Under the pieces are notes generated by a model. The model was not told the DNA's origin. It searched no databases and saw only the letters and a list, made by a program, of their open reading frames with translations. A DNA stretch of 64,000 bases from Mortierella sp. BCC40632 (lineage: Eukaryota; Mortierellomycota; Mortierellomycetes; Mortierellales; Mortierellaceae). The position numbers and the translations under genes are program-made. Where the stretch lies: contig WAEK01000002.1 in assembly GCA_011634665.1 (NCBI GenBank), forward strand, positions 2,624,501 to 2,688,500, given 5' to 3'. This document shows, in pieces, positions 37,099-47,041 of the stretch (positions are counted from its first letter, which is position 1; every line of letters starts with the position of its first letter).

Positions 37099-38427
37099 TT
37101 AAAAGTCGGCATCAAGAGTAAAAGTGTTGTTGAGGTTCTTGTCGCCAGATCCCGACTTGGTAGCACCCGACATGACACCAGCCTTTTGGTAATCCGAGAC
37201 ACGCTTCTCGAAAAAGTTGGTCTTGCCCTGCAACGAGATCAAGTCCATGAAATCGAAGGGGTTCTCGGCATTGTAGTACTTGTTGTTACCAAGGGCCACA
37301 AGAAGACGATCTGCCACAAACTCAATGTACTGCTTCATCAACTTGGCGTTCATGCCAATCAACAGCACAGGCAAAGCATCGGTCAAGAACTCTTGCTCGA
37401 TAGCAACAGCCTCGGTAATGATCGACTCGACACGCTTGGCGTCAGGGCGGTTGCGGAGAAGCGAGAAGAGCAAGCAGGCAAAGTCGGTGTGAAGACCCTC
37501 ATCACGAGAGATGAGCTCGTTCGAGAAGGTCAAACCAGGCATCAAACCACGCTTCTTGAGCCAGAAGATGGAAGCGAATGAACCCGAGAAGAAGATACCC
37601 TCGACGGCAGCAAAGGCGACGAGACGCTCAGCAAAGGTCGAGTTCTCATCCGAGATCCACTTCAAGGCCCAGGCAGCCTTCTTGCGAATGCAGGGAACTA
37701 GGAGAGACGAAGAGGAAGAGACGAAGAGAAGGTCAGTCGATGGTAGAACAGCGGTTGCCCATTTGGACAAAAGAGCAAGAGAGATCAAAAGATGAGACAC
37801 AGGGCTGGTGCGCAAATAGGAGAGCAAAGGGGAGGGGGAGGGAGGCTTGTTTGCATTTTGGCGGGAGTACCAAAAAAAAAAAAAAAAAAAAAAAAATAAC
37901 TTACTGGTATCAATGGCATCAAAGAGATGCTCGCGCTGTTCAGAGTCCTTGATGTAGGTGTCAATGAGCAAAGAGTACATCTCCGAGTGGACATTCTCAA
38001 TCATGATCTGGAACCCATAGAAACATCTAGCCTCAGGGATCTGGACCTCATTCGAGAATCGCTCCAACAAGTTCTCATTCACAATACCATCACTGGCAGC
38101 GAAAAAGGCCAAGACATGCGAGATGAAGTAACGTTCATCATCTGTGAGCTTGTTCTCCCAGTCATGCATGTCCTTGGAGAGATCCACCTCTTCGGCAGTC
38201 CAGAATGAGGCCTCGGCCTTCTTGTACATCTGCCAGACCTCATGGAACTTGATCGGGAAGAGGACAAAGCGACGAGGGTTAGGCTTGAGAAGAGGCTCCT
38301 CTTGCTCAGTCAACTTGAGGTCGTGCAACTTGACCAAGTTAGCCTCGAGCTGCTTCTCATTATCAACGACCTGGGTGGGCTTGGTGTTGGCAGACGCGAT
38401 CGAAGGTGTCGAGGTGGTGGTGGCCAT
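37099..38427 (-). CDS. RNR2: Ribonucleoside-diphosphate reductase small subunit (R2)
   Basis: Houses the di-iron tyrosyl radical of class I ribonucleotide reductase, which makes dNTPs from NDPs. Two exons, 38427-37905 and 37697-37099, join in phase 1 across DTIPCIRKKA to give 373 aa, slightly shorter than yeast Rnr2 (399). Iron ligands are visible in [11 protein letters not shown], the [18 protein letters not shown] helix and EGIFFSGSF; the radical tyrosine is about Y151 in HSEMYSLL. The C-terminus is FTLDADF, the peptide that binds the large subunit. The start is the ATG at 38427; the frame extends upstream without another ATG. The 207-bp intron has a long homopolymer next to the 5' splice site. 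Confidence 0.97.
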   Translation of the reverse strand: MATTTSTPSIASANTKPTQVVDNEKQLEANLVKLHDLKLTEQEEPLLKPNPRRFVLFPIKFHEVWQMYKKAEASFWTAEEVDLSKDMHDWENKLTDDERYFISHVLAFFAASDGIVNENLLERFSNEVQIPEARCFYGFQIMIENVHSEMYSLLIDTYIKDSEQREHLFDAIDTSKLFFFFFFFFWYSRQNANKPPSPSPLLSYLRTSPVSHLLISLALLSKWATAVLPSTDLLFVSSSSSLLVPCIRKKAAWALKWISDENSTFAERLVAFAAVEGIFFSGSFASIFWLKKRGLMPGLTFSNELISRDEGLHTDFACLLFSLLRNRPDAKRVESIITEAVAIEQEFLTDALPVLLIGMNAKLMKQYIEFVADRLLVALGNNKYYNAENPFDFMDLISLQGKTNFFEKRVSDYQKAGVMSGATKSGSGDKNLNNTFTLDADF

Positions 38428-38628
38428 GGCTGATACTGGAGTGGTTTTGTTGAAAATGAAAGAGTGAGAGGGAGGTAGGACTGTATGGGCGAAGACGAGA
38501 AAGGGCAAACACAAGAGGAAAGAAGCGTGTCCTTTAGTTTGAAGGTGAAAGGGTGAGAAGAGAAAGAGAGATTCGAGTTGCTCGAGTGTGAAGAGAAAGA
38601 GGAGGGAGAGCGTTTAATTTATGGCCCA

Positions 38629-38635
38629 TTTTATA
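38629..38635 (-). promoter_or_regulatory. TATA box of RNR2
   Basis: TATAAAA on the minus strand, about 200 bases before the RNR2 ATG. Confidence 0.5.
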
Positions 38636-38700
38636 GTGGCAGGTACGCGCCCCGGTTTGCGACAAAAGGTAAACAAGCAGTCACCCTTTTTGATGTCCGT

Positions 38701-38708
38701 CGCGAAAA
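38701..38708. promoter_or_regulatory. Candidate SCB/E2F-like G1/S element of RNR2
   Basis: CGCGAAAA fits the core of the yeast SBF box (CRCGAAA), and a second CG-rich motif, ACGCGC, lies at 38645-38650, similar to the MBF core. Both lie 220-280 bases upstream of the ATG of a gene whose orthologues are induced at G1/S. Functional role is inferred. Confidence 0.35.
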
Positions 38709-39460
38709 AGCCAGCTTAACACCGCCCAGCTGAGTCCGCGAATTTAACTTAACTTTGTCTTTCCCTTTTCTTTAGTTGCTTGTTGCTTAGCCCTTCTAAT
38801 TGATCTCGGTCTAACCCACTGACCTTGTGCTGTTCTTTGTTCATTCCAGTCATCCTTGTTGCTACGCCTTCCTCCTTCCTGGCACCTAGGCATCCATTCG
38901 CCATTCTCTGGCCTATTGCTTTATCTCATCACTCCTTGGAGTCCTATGTAGATGGATGCCGTTTGTAGTTAAAACTGCGTGTGCTTAAAGTAGTGCGGGA
39001 CGCCAAAATTCATTCGTCTCACAGCCGTGCTCTGTTGTAGCATATAATTCCCAATGGGTCATGTTTCCCAAATACGGTCTAATTGAACTCTAGAACAGCG
39101 CAGCGGTCCTTCGCGTTTTTGTTGTTGTTGGTTGCTGGTTGGTTGTTTCGCGCGTTTGAGGTGCAGCATGTCCAAGGACGGCTGGGTTTATCAGATCCTC
39201 CCATTGCCACTGGTCTGAGCCTGGAAGTGACCACCTTTTCGCCATCCTTTGCTTTGTCATGAAGGATACAAGCCATCGGCGCCCAAGGCGCCACCTCCTT
39301 CCCTTCTCTCGAAATAGTCACCTCCATGCCCTCCCCCTTCCTCTTTGAATCTCACTCTCACTTACTATCACTCTCGTCACTAGGATTGCTCAGCAGCTGC
39401 TACCCATCTCAAGGTTACTCATTAGCCAAGAGGTGCAGGGGTGGAGGCGTCATGACTCTA

Positions 39461-39533
39461 CACTCCTCCCTCGTTATACCGTCTGTTTTGTGCGTTATAT
39501 CAAGGGAATCACCTGAGCCCTCCTCAATTCAGT
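39461..39533 (+). repeat. Left terminal inverted repeat of the transposon
   Basis: Reverse complement of 41859-41931 with a single mismatch, in the inner end (CTCAATT versus CTCAATA). Confidence 0.95.
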
Positions 39534-39743
39534 TTTATTCAAGTGACACATGATTTTTATATTGTTGGCTCATGGAGCTTGACTGCAAACTACGAGACGA
39601 TGTTTCCTTGGCGTGCTTCAAGAAGGGTGTGCTCGAGTCCAACAGAGGGAGCGAAGGGACTTGTGGTGCTCGTTAACGAAAGCACGGTGGGTGCTCCGGG
39701 GCTTGGGGTGCTTGGGGATGAAAGGTTTCTAGGCTGTCTTGGC

Positions 39744-41765
39744 TTACGAGGCGTTGCGTTGATTCTTGGACGAGGGGATGAAAAGGTCCCTGCGTGGAGA
39801 TGAAAACGACATCGGTGAAATTGTCGTAGAGGGAGAGGGAGAGAGAATAGGTGGCACTGTTGGTCTCGGTGGACTGTCAGGTATAGAAGAGAATGACAGC
39901 AACCGTTGGGGCGAGGCGCTTGATGAAAACCCGTCCTGGACAGCCTTATCAAGCAATTGACCGATCGCATCAAGAGTCTGCTTTCTCTTTCTTGGCGTGA
40001 GCTTGTTGATGGTCTCATTGATCGTCGACAGCAATGAGTCTTTGGGGCCCGGATGGCTCCGTGGAAGGCATTGACTCGATACCAATCTGGTTTTCTTGAT
40101 ATGCAGCAGGAACCTGTGCAATGGTTGATTGTTCTTCATCTACCACATCTAATTCTGGTCTCTTGACAAAAGTGGTCCTATACTGGGGCTGTCCCAGAAC
40201 ACTGTTCATACACTCTAAGAGGAGGTCGGAAGGTCCACTGGAATGGTTCATTTTGAGGTAGTTGAGAACCGCATGGCTCTTTTGCTTAGTGATCACATCT
40301 TTGATGGTGGCGTATTTCTGTTCGAGTTCCACTTGGAGTCGATTGATGTGATCAAAGGCTTCCTCAACGCCCATTTCCTTCAGCGCTTCTTTTTTGTGAA
40401 TTCTGGAGGATTGGAACCGTGGCATAACAATGGCGGATGCAGTTGGGAATGACGCACTCCCAGGCATTTACAATGCACCTCCAAAGGCTGGAGAGAGGCG
40501 CGACTGTTATCCTCTTCGTGCTCTCCTTTCTCCATGATTTTTCCGTCACCTGGAGCATTTGTTCGCTATAATGTACCTTGAAGGATCGAATGACTCCAGC
40601 ATCCAAGGGCTGTGTTAGGGAAGTGGAGCGTGGCGGTAGTCGAATGATTGTGATATTGGTAAGACCTATGCCTTCACAGTCATTGTGACATCCCGCATTG
40701 TCTAATACCATGGTGATGTGGCGGGCTTGCTGTCGCATTTCTTCATCAATGTCCTTCAGCCATTCATGGAAAATATCGGCGTACATGTATCCAGTCGAAC
40801 CAAAGTGGGTATCCATCTTATCCATGTCTTTTTCCTTGAGAGACCGGGGACGAGATTTGCCTTTGGGGAAAGCGATGAAAAAGGTCAGAAAAGGGTCAGA
40901 GGCAAGGTTACGCATGGGGGAGGGTTGGATGTGTGTGAAGGGGCAGAGAAACATTACTCAGGATGAAAGGCCGTCGCTTGTCGGTTCCTGTTGCGTTGCA
41001 ACAGAATAGAATCGTCACGCGTGCGCTCCTAATGGTCTTTCGTCCTCTGATCTTCCCTGTGTAAATGGTCTTGTTATTCATGGCCCTGAGGTACAGACCC
41101 GTTTCGTCGCAATTGTAAATGTTCTCAAGGTTGAACTGTTGAAGCTTTTCTCGTATTTCTTGAAGTGGGCCTTGTATTTTATCGAGGTCAACGTCACCAC
41201 TTTCTCCGTGGCCAATACGTTGCGCAAGATTTGATATGGCCTTGAAGTTGGCCAGCCATCCGTTTGAGAAAAGAGAAGCCATCAGACAAGGTATTGGTGA
41301 TATAAGTCTCCTTTATCTCTTTCAACAAAACAATGGCGTTTCCCTGGATACGGGCATCGCTGACAGTGATGCCTGGTTTGAAGGATAAGAAAGGGTGGGA
41401 GATTAGAGATGGTATAGGAGGTGGGCGAGAGGAGGTGGGCGAGAAAACGAAGGTGTTTCTCACCTTCCTGGTAGCACCTTTCAATCCACTCAAGCAGGGC
41501 GCTTTCAATGGGTTCCATTGATCGTTTTTCTTGTTCGGACTCGGGAGTTCAACACTGCGGGATGATGGAGTGTAGCCTGATGTCGTAGCGACTCTCGCTG
41601 ATTCAGTATGTCCCTCCCAGATGAACGGTTAACACCGACAAGTTTGAGAATGGATGCCTCAGAACAAAAAGGGTTGTTTTCTCTTTCTTTGTCGATCTTG
41701 TCGAGGATATCAAGCTTCTCTTGCAAAGTGTATTGAACTCGGGTGGGGGTTTTCGCTGCAGCCAT
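39744..41765 (-). pseudogene. pogo/Tigger-type DDE transposase, frame-disrupted
   Basis: Runs from the ATG at 41765 (MAAAKTPTRVQYTLQEKLD, a psq-type helix-turn-helix) through a CENP-B-type DNA-binding region (ESALLEWIERCYQEG..., SNGWLANFKAIS) to the DDE catalytic core: YNCDETGLYL, MVLDNAGCH and QPLDAGVIRSFK. The second and third aspartates are 32 residues apart. Three introns splice cleanly: 41463-41373, 40957-40861 and 40082-40040. A C-terminal coil and Ser/Pro tail end at 39744. In three places the frame is off by one base, each in a short homopolymer (A5 near 41527, T4 near 41264, A6 near 40390), each time one base too many. Either the copy is dead or these are sequencing errors. Confidence 0.8.
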
Positions 41766-41858
41766 ACTGAATATCAGAAGAGAGGGGGCGAAGAGGTGGG
41801 GACTGGAGAGGAAGGAAAGATGCGAAATCTTTATTCTCGAGTCACAATCTCTTTACTC

Positions 41859-41931
41859 ACTGTATTGAGGAGGGCTCAGGTGATTCCCTTGATATAACGC
41901 ACAAAACAGACGGTATAACGAGGGAGGAGTG
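41859..41931 (-). repeat. Right terminal inverted repeat of the transposon
   Basis: Pairs with 39461-39533, 72 of 73 positions identical, followed by TA. Confidence 0.95.
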
Positions 41932-41933
41932 TA

Positions 41934-42356
41934 CACGACTTGTTGTGTCCTCATTTTCTTTGGTTTCCTCACTCTAGTTGACTGCGCGTTGATTACCAGA
42001 TAGCTTACTTACCAACGCCCAAGCACCATACGCGACTGTTTGGAAACTAAAAAGAAGGGTCGGCTCCTATTGTGCAACAATACCTTCAAGTGTCAGCCCA
42101 GAACAGACTAGCGAATGAGGAAAAAAGAAAAAGAAAAAGAAAAAGAAATGGCGGGGTGAAGAGCCAACGCCAACTCCCTGTTCTTTTTTTTTGTTTTTTT
42201 GTCTATGTCCACGGCGTTGGTTGGCGAGGAACCCCCCCTCGGATGAGCTCTAACAAGAGCTTCAGATACGCGTCTGCCCCATGTCTGCCCAAACTGCCTA
42301 GACATTTGTCATATATACAGTGCAGGGGTCAGTCTTCTTTCTTTCTTTTCCTTTCT
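41934..42356. other. Flank between the transposon and DAD4
   Basis: No gene seen; 3' flank of DAD4 with an A-rich (AAAAAG)n patch at about 42120-42147. Confidence 0.6.
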
Positions 42357-42887
42357 TTATTCTGGCGGTTGCAGACCTCCGAGTCCTTCTAGCATGATGT
42401 GAACACTTTTAGAATAGGAATTCCAGACTTGGGCGAGAAGCATGGTCGACTGATTCTCATTATTCACCATCTCTAGTTTTTGGTTGAGTTGCTCGATCGA
42501 CTCGTTCAACTTTTCCTGTAAAAAAAAAAAAAAGGGAGAGGTGAATGAGAGAGAGAGAGAGAGAGAAATAGTAAAGTTAAGAGTTGTGTCATCATTAGCA
42601 TCAACATCAGCATCAGTGTCATGGAGAGTGGTCAATAGTGGGAGGGAGGAAGAGGAGGAGTGCATTGGTAGACACATCCGCAATTCTAGCAACAGGCATT
42701 TCTCAATTGCAAGGCCGACTGTCTCTTCTCTTTTTCTTTCATTCTTTCATTTTTTTTTTTTTTTTTTTTCTCTCTCTCTCTCTCTCCTTTCTTTTTTTTT
42801 TTTTTTTTTTTTTTTCCTTACGACATTGAGCGCAATACGGTTGAGCAGAGCCGCCTGCTGTTCCTGATGAGGATTCATTTGCGACAT
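42357..42887 (-). CDS. DAD4: DASH/DAM1 complex subunit Dad4
   Basis: Small subunit of the fungal DASH ring that couples kinetochores to spindle microtubules. Two exons, 42887-42822 (MSQMNPHQEQQAALLNRIAL) and 42515-42357, join in phase 0 to give 74 aa; yeast Dad4 has 72. The whole protein is two short helical segments with the family pattern NPHxEQQxALLxRI, EKLNESIEQLNQKL and LLAQVWNSYSKSV. The 306-bp intron is four-fifths simple sequence (A and T runs and a GA tract). It is missed by simple frame calling because the first exon is only 22 codons. Confidence 0.92.
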
Positions 42888-44223
42888 TTGTCCTGAACAG
42901 AAAAGGCTCCTCCTTCCTCGTGCGTGGCGGCGGTTGACTCTCTCTTGTGTCTCTTTACTCCAAAATACTCGTCACGAGCTGGGAAAATCGCAGTCTCATT
43001 TTTTTTGTGTGAATGTGTGAATGGCCCCAGGCGCGATTTCTGCTAGGCTCATTTCCTAGCAACAGGAGATCCTTTTATCACTTTTCCTGTGCAAAACTTG
43101 TATTGGACCTCGATCGCGGCTCTTAGTTCTTGGCACTATCAGTATAGGTCCACAAATCACCGAGCCAGAGGAGAGAACGAGAAGAATGAGAGTATCCTGT
43201 CAACCAAGGATAAAAGAGTGACAAGGACAGAGACGACTGTTGCAATAACAGCATCATTGACCTTGACTGGATGGTAGAGTAGTACTCAACAATAAAATAC
43301 TTGGATCCGCACCTCTCCTCTTCACAGAGGCTTTAGATTGCAATCTGTTCACCTCGCAAAAGCACACCAAATCCGATGCTAGTGCAAGCTATTGGTTGTG
43401 AAAGGACACTTCTACCATTTGCATTACCCCTCTTCTGTCATGAACCACTCTAGCAGCCATGGTCGCCGTAGAAAAGCTAAGAAATGATTCATCAAGGAAA
43501 AGACTTGACTGGTCGATAGGGGAGAGAAGGTTGGATATCCTACCCCACCCTCCACTCCCTACGGCACGAAAAGAGAAAGGAAGGAAAGATGAAGAGCGCC
43601 GGAGATAAGTCTTTTCAGACTTCGATGTAGATATCGTCTGTTGTCGCGATCATTGTCATGAAATGAATGTGTGTATGGGGGGGATGGGAGAATGGCCCTA
43701 CTGGTTGGTTGACAGAAACACTTCAAATCTCGATAGGGAAACTCCTTGTCTTCTTGTCATGGACAGTAAAAAAAATCTATCAACAACTAAGAGCTCATGA
43801 GGAAATCTGTTTTTTTGATGGAGAGGATGCGCTCTTTTACTTCTCTTGGGATAAATTCTCATAAAATACAGCTCTCCTCACTACTTGTTTGTCAAGCACT
43901 CAGGCACAAGACTCGAGACTCTGGCAGTACTCTCCCCCGCAAGGACTGACAGGTTGAGGACGCTTGGGAAACAATGTGATAAGTGTCCTTTTTTTTTTTT
44001 TTTTTTCCCTCTCCACCAAGCCTGGTAGCAAAATGATTATGGTAGAATATCTCTATGCCAGGTAATTTGTTCCACGCATATGCAAAAGTATGGTTGTAGA
44101 TAGTTACGAGTATTTATTGCTACAGGTCTATAGTACAGGCGAGGGAAAGGAGAATAGAGGGGAGAAAGAGAAAGGTTTGGAAATATATATATATAATAAT
44201 AATCTGGACTCCTGCCTTCATCT
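42888..44223. other. Intergenic region upstream of DAD4
   Basis: No gene supported. The DAD4 promoter is on the left; a T18 run is at about 43989-44006 and a (TA)n patch at about 44181-44194 lies just beyond the 3' end of the CENP-B-like gene. Confidence 0.55.
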
Positions 44224-47041
44224 TCAAAAGATCGTGTGCTCCAGACCACCTGTGGCCGACAATGCGACACTAGACGCTCCAGCGCCCATCAAAGCCGACA
44301 CAAAAGAAGATGATCCCTCCGTTGCCGACTTGACCGATCCAAAGAAGTCATCTCCCGCAAGTGACATGGACAACTCACTTGATCCAAGAGCACTGCCTCC
44401 AAGTCCCAAAAAAGGAGAAGGTGGGCTAAGGCTCGGACTCTGGGGCGAAAGCGGTGACAAAGCAGGAGACAAAGATGGTGGGGGTGACGACGAAGACAAC
44501 GAATCAGAGGATGTGGTTGACAGAGCCGAAGACACAGATGAGAAAGAAGAGTGATGGCGGTGGTATCCAGGGAATGACGACGATGTCGAAAGCGTGTTCT
44601 GTGGTTGAAGGTGCTGCTGAAGGTTGTGCTGCTGTTGAGCCAACGTCTGCTGACCAGGAATCGAGAGCAAAGACGCAAGTGGGAACAATGGATGTGCGTG
44701 CAATTGCTGTTGCTGTTGCTGCGAGGTAGACGAACGCATCCACGGGAGCTTATTCTCATTCTCTTGATTGATGATCTGACGTTGCTGATGAATCCACCGT
44801 GGCAAGAGGAGGGTCTGTTGCTCTCCGATGTACGAGTGATCCTGCTCATAATACATCAACAGACTTTGGAGCATCTCGTAGGCCTCTTCCTTGGTCGGAA
44901 CCTTTCGCATCTTGCCATCTACGCTCATACCAAATGCTGCAGGCGCAGCCGAGGTCGAAGAAGTGGCCGAGGTGGCACCGCAGAGTGTTGCCGAGTCCGT
45001 GCTCAAGGTCGGATGGAATGTGGTGGCCAGAGGAGAGATGGTCGTCATTCCGCCGTTGGTTCCGGTCGCATTGGGTATATGGAGTGGTGGAAGCGAACCA
45101 AAGACATTGGCGTACGAACTAAAGAGCGACGAAGCGGTGCTCGAGGGTGGAGATGGTCGGGGCTGGAGCAACTGAAGAGGTGTAAGTGGGTGCTGGGATT
45201 GCTGCCAGTCGACAGGGTGAATACTGAGGATACTTGGGTCGTCGTAGTTCGAGGATGTTTCCTTGGTCTCAGTAGACGCCATCGACTTTGTGCGTTTCCT
45301 AGGCGAAGGAGACTCTCGTGAGGAATGGTATACCTCGTTATCCGAATCCTCGTTGCTGTCTTCACTATGCGCCTTACTATCCTCTTGCTTCCCAGTTTCT
45401 GTTGTAGCAAGCATGGTCGCGCTAGCATTGTCGGTGTTGGCATCGTTGGCTTTGGCCTGATCCATCTCGACGATCCAGCGGTACTGGCCCAACTTGTCTG
45501 CAGCCCAATGGACACCGAGACGACGCTTGAAGTGTCTGAGCCATCCGAAAGAACAGCGCATCCGTTTAGCACTAGGGATCGACTGAGCTAACCGGAGAGC
45601 ATGGGACTGGAGCTCGGCGTCGTTGAGGCGCCGTCCTTGGCTGTCGACACTGGCAGGGCTCTTGAGGAAGGCGACCATGGCTCGGTCGAGCTCGACAGAG
45701 GCGGGCTCACGTACACGCTTCAGCTGGCCCTCCCATCTTGCGCCTAGAGGTAAGAGGTAGAGGAAGAGAATAGAAATGACTCGGTTAGGATGCCGTGTGC
45801 CCAGGATTTTGGATTTGGGAATCATGAGGAAGACCGGAGTCTGAGCCGAAGCGAGCCGGCACGGGTGGGGTTCAGGGGATAATGGAGAGTCACACGGGAG
45901 GGGATCACGGAACGGGAGCACTGCAGACTGCAGAAAACCTTAATTGATTAGAGGAAGAAAAAAAAAAGGGTCGGTCGCCAACAAAGCTGTTTCTCTCCTA
46001 ACCCTAAATATCCGCTGATGGATCCGAGGATGCAAGGCTGTGGATGAAAAAGAGCTAGAGGCTAAGGTTCAGTCCGAACAGAATACCTCCCTTGTGTGGT
46101 GTGTGGTGTGGAGAGTGGACAGGGAAGAGCAGAGACACGAGGGCTCCTTCCATTGCCATCTCGCGCGATGTGGAGCGCGACTCTGAGTGGGAAAAGTAGT
46201 GGGAGAAAGAAGAAACATGTACGAGACAAGACAAAGGGTCCACCCGGCCAACAAAAAAAAAAAAAAAAAAAAAAACTAGCTTCATGGGCATGGGAATAGG
46301 ATCTCTTTCATTTGTGGATACAGATCCCCGGATCAGGTTAGCGCCACCAACAACCAGAGAGAGTGGAGAAGGCATGTGGCCTGATCGGTCTGATCGGCTT
46401 CGCATTCCTGTCGTCCGTGAAAACAGTCCGGGAGTCCTGCAAATGTTTTTCCGCCATGGGGCATGTAAAGGGTATGCGGAGAGAAGTGCGTAGTGCATTC
46501 TATGCTCATTGGGATTATGTTTACCTTCACCGGGGTAACCCTCAAGAGGCGCATTCGACGATGCCAGAGAAGAGGAAGAGGATGGCGAACACGACCGATC
46601 ACTCATGATGCTACTGCTGCGAGCTCGCTTGGGCAAACTCTTTGTGTTACTGTTGTGAGCGTTGTTGTTGTTGTTGCTGTCCTTGCTTCGATTCGGGCTC
46701 GCTCGGTACTTGTTGACTCGGCCAGAGTCTTTGTTCTGTTGCAAACACTCGCTCTCGGCCGCAGAGGCGACCCGTTGTTGGTCTGGTGTGTTAGAAGTCG
46801 AGGACATGCCTGAGAGGCTATTTTGCATGGTTTGGTAGAGGTCCTTGTGGCCAGCCATCAAGGAAGCTCGCTGCTTGTGAAGGATCGAGTAAACGGTGAC
46901 GCGGGCAATGCGGAGACCCCATGTCTTCTGGACCCAGTCGCAGACTTCTGTTGGACGAAGCTTGTGTGTGTCCGCCTGATGGATCAACTGGCGCTTTTGC
47001 TCTCGCGTAAGTGAAGTGTGTTTCTCTCCGAAGACGCCCAT
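44224..47041 (-). CDS. CENP-B/psq-type DNA-binding protein without DDE domain
   Basis: Probable nuclear DNA-binding regulator or chromatin protein derived from a pogo-like transposase. Exons 47041-46525 and 45743-44224 join in phase 1 (PGEG-ARWEGQ) to give 678 aa. Residues about 8-58 form an N-terminal CENP-B/psq helix-turn-helix (LTREQKRQLIHQ ... VTVYSILHKQ). Residues about 173-252 form the CENP-B-type second domain (LDRAMVAFLKSPAS ... FGWLRHFKRRLGVHW). The two are split by a Ser/Asn-rich linker. The remaining 420 residues are Ser/Pro/Gln-rich and low in complexity, with one helical patch (KEEAYEMLQSLLMYYEQ). No DDE catalytic core is present, and no inverted repeats were seen around it. This points to a domesticated host gene. 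The intron is long, 781 bp, with an A24 run. Confidence 0.85.

Larger units (their letters stand above)
38428..39458. other. RNR2 promoter region and flank of the transposon
   Basis: No gene supported. It holds the RNR2 leader (purine-rich on the + strand to about 38610), a TATA box, G1/S-like motifs and featureless DNA up to the transposon target site. Confidence 0.6.
39461..41931 (-). mobile_element. Complete pogo/Tigger-like DNA transposon
   Basis: A 2471-bp element bounded by 73-bp terminal inverted repeats (39461-39533 and 41859-41931) that differ at one position. The ends are CACTCCTCCC...GGGAGGAGTG. It is flanked on both sides by TA (39459-39460 and 41932-41933), the target duplication typical of the Tc1/mariner/pogo superfamily. 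The interior encodes one transposase on the minus strand. Removing the element and one TA would leave a continuous flanking sequence. The near-identical ends argue for a recent insertion. Confidence 0.93.

Noticed and set aside
42072..42867. Plus-strand frames overlapping DAD4
   Set aside because: Made of GA, T and CT tracts in the DAD4 intron.
46055..46524. Continuation of the first CENP-B-like frame past 46525
   Set aside because: The frame reads into an intron with an A24 run; a clean GT-AG join at 46524/45744 restores the second CENP-B domain.
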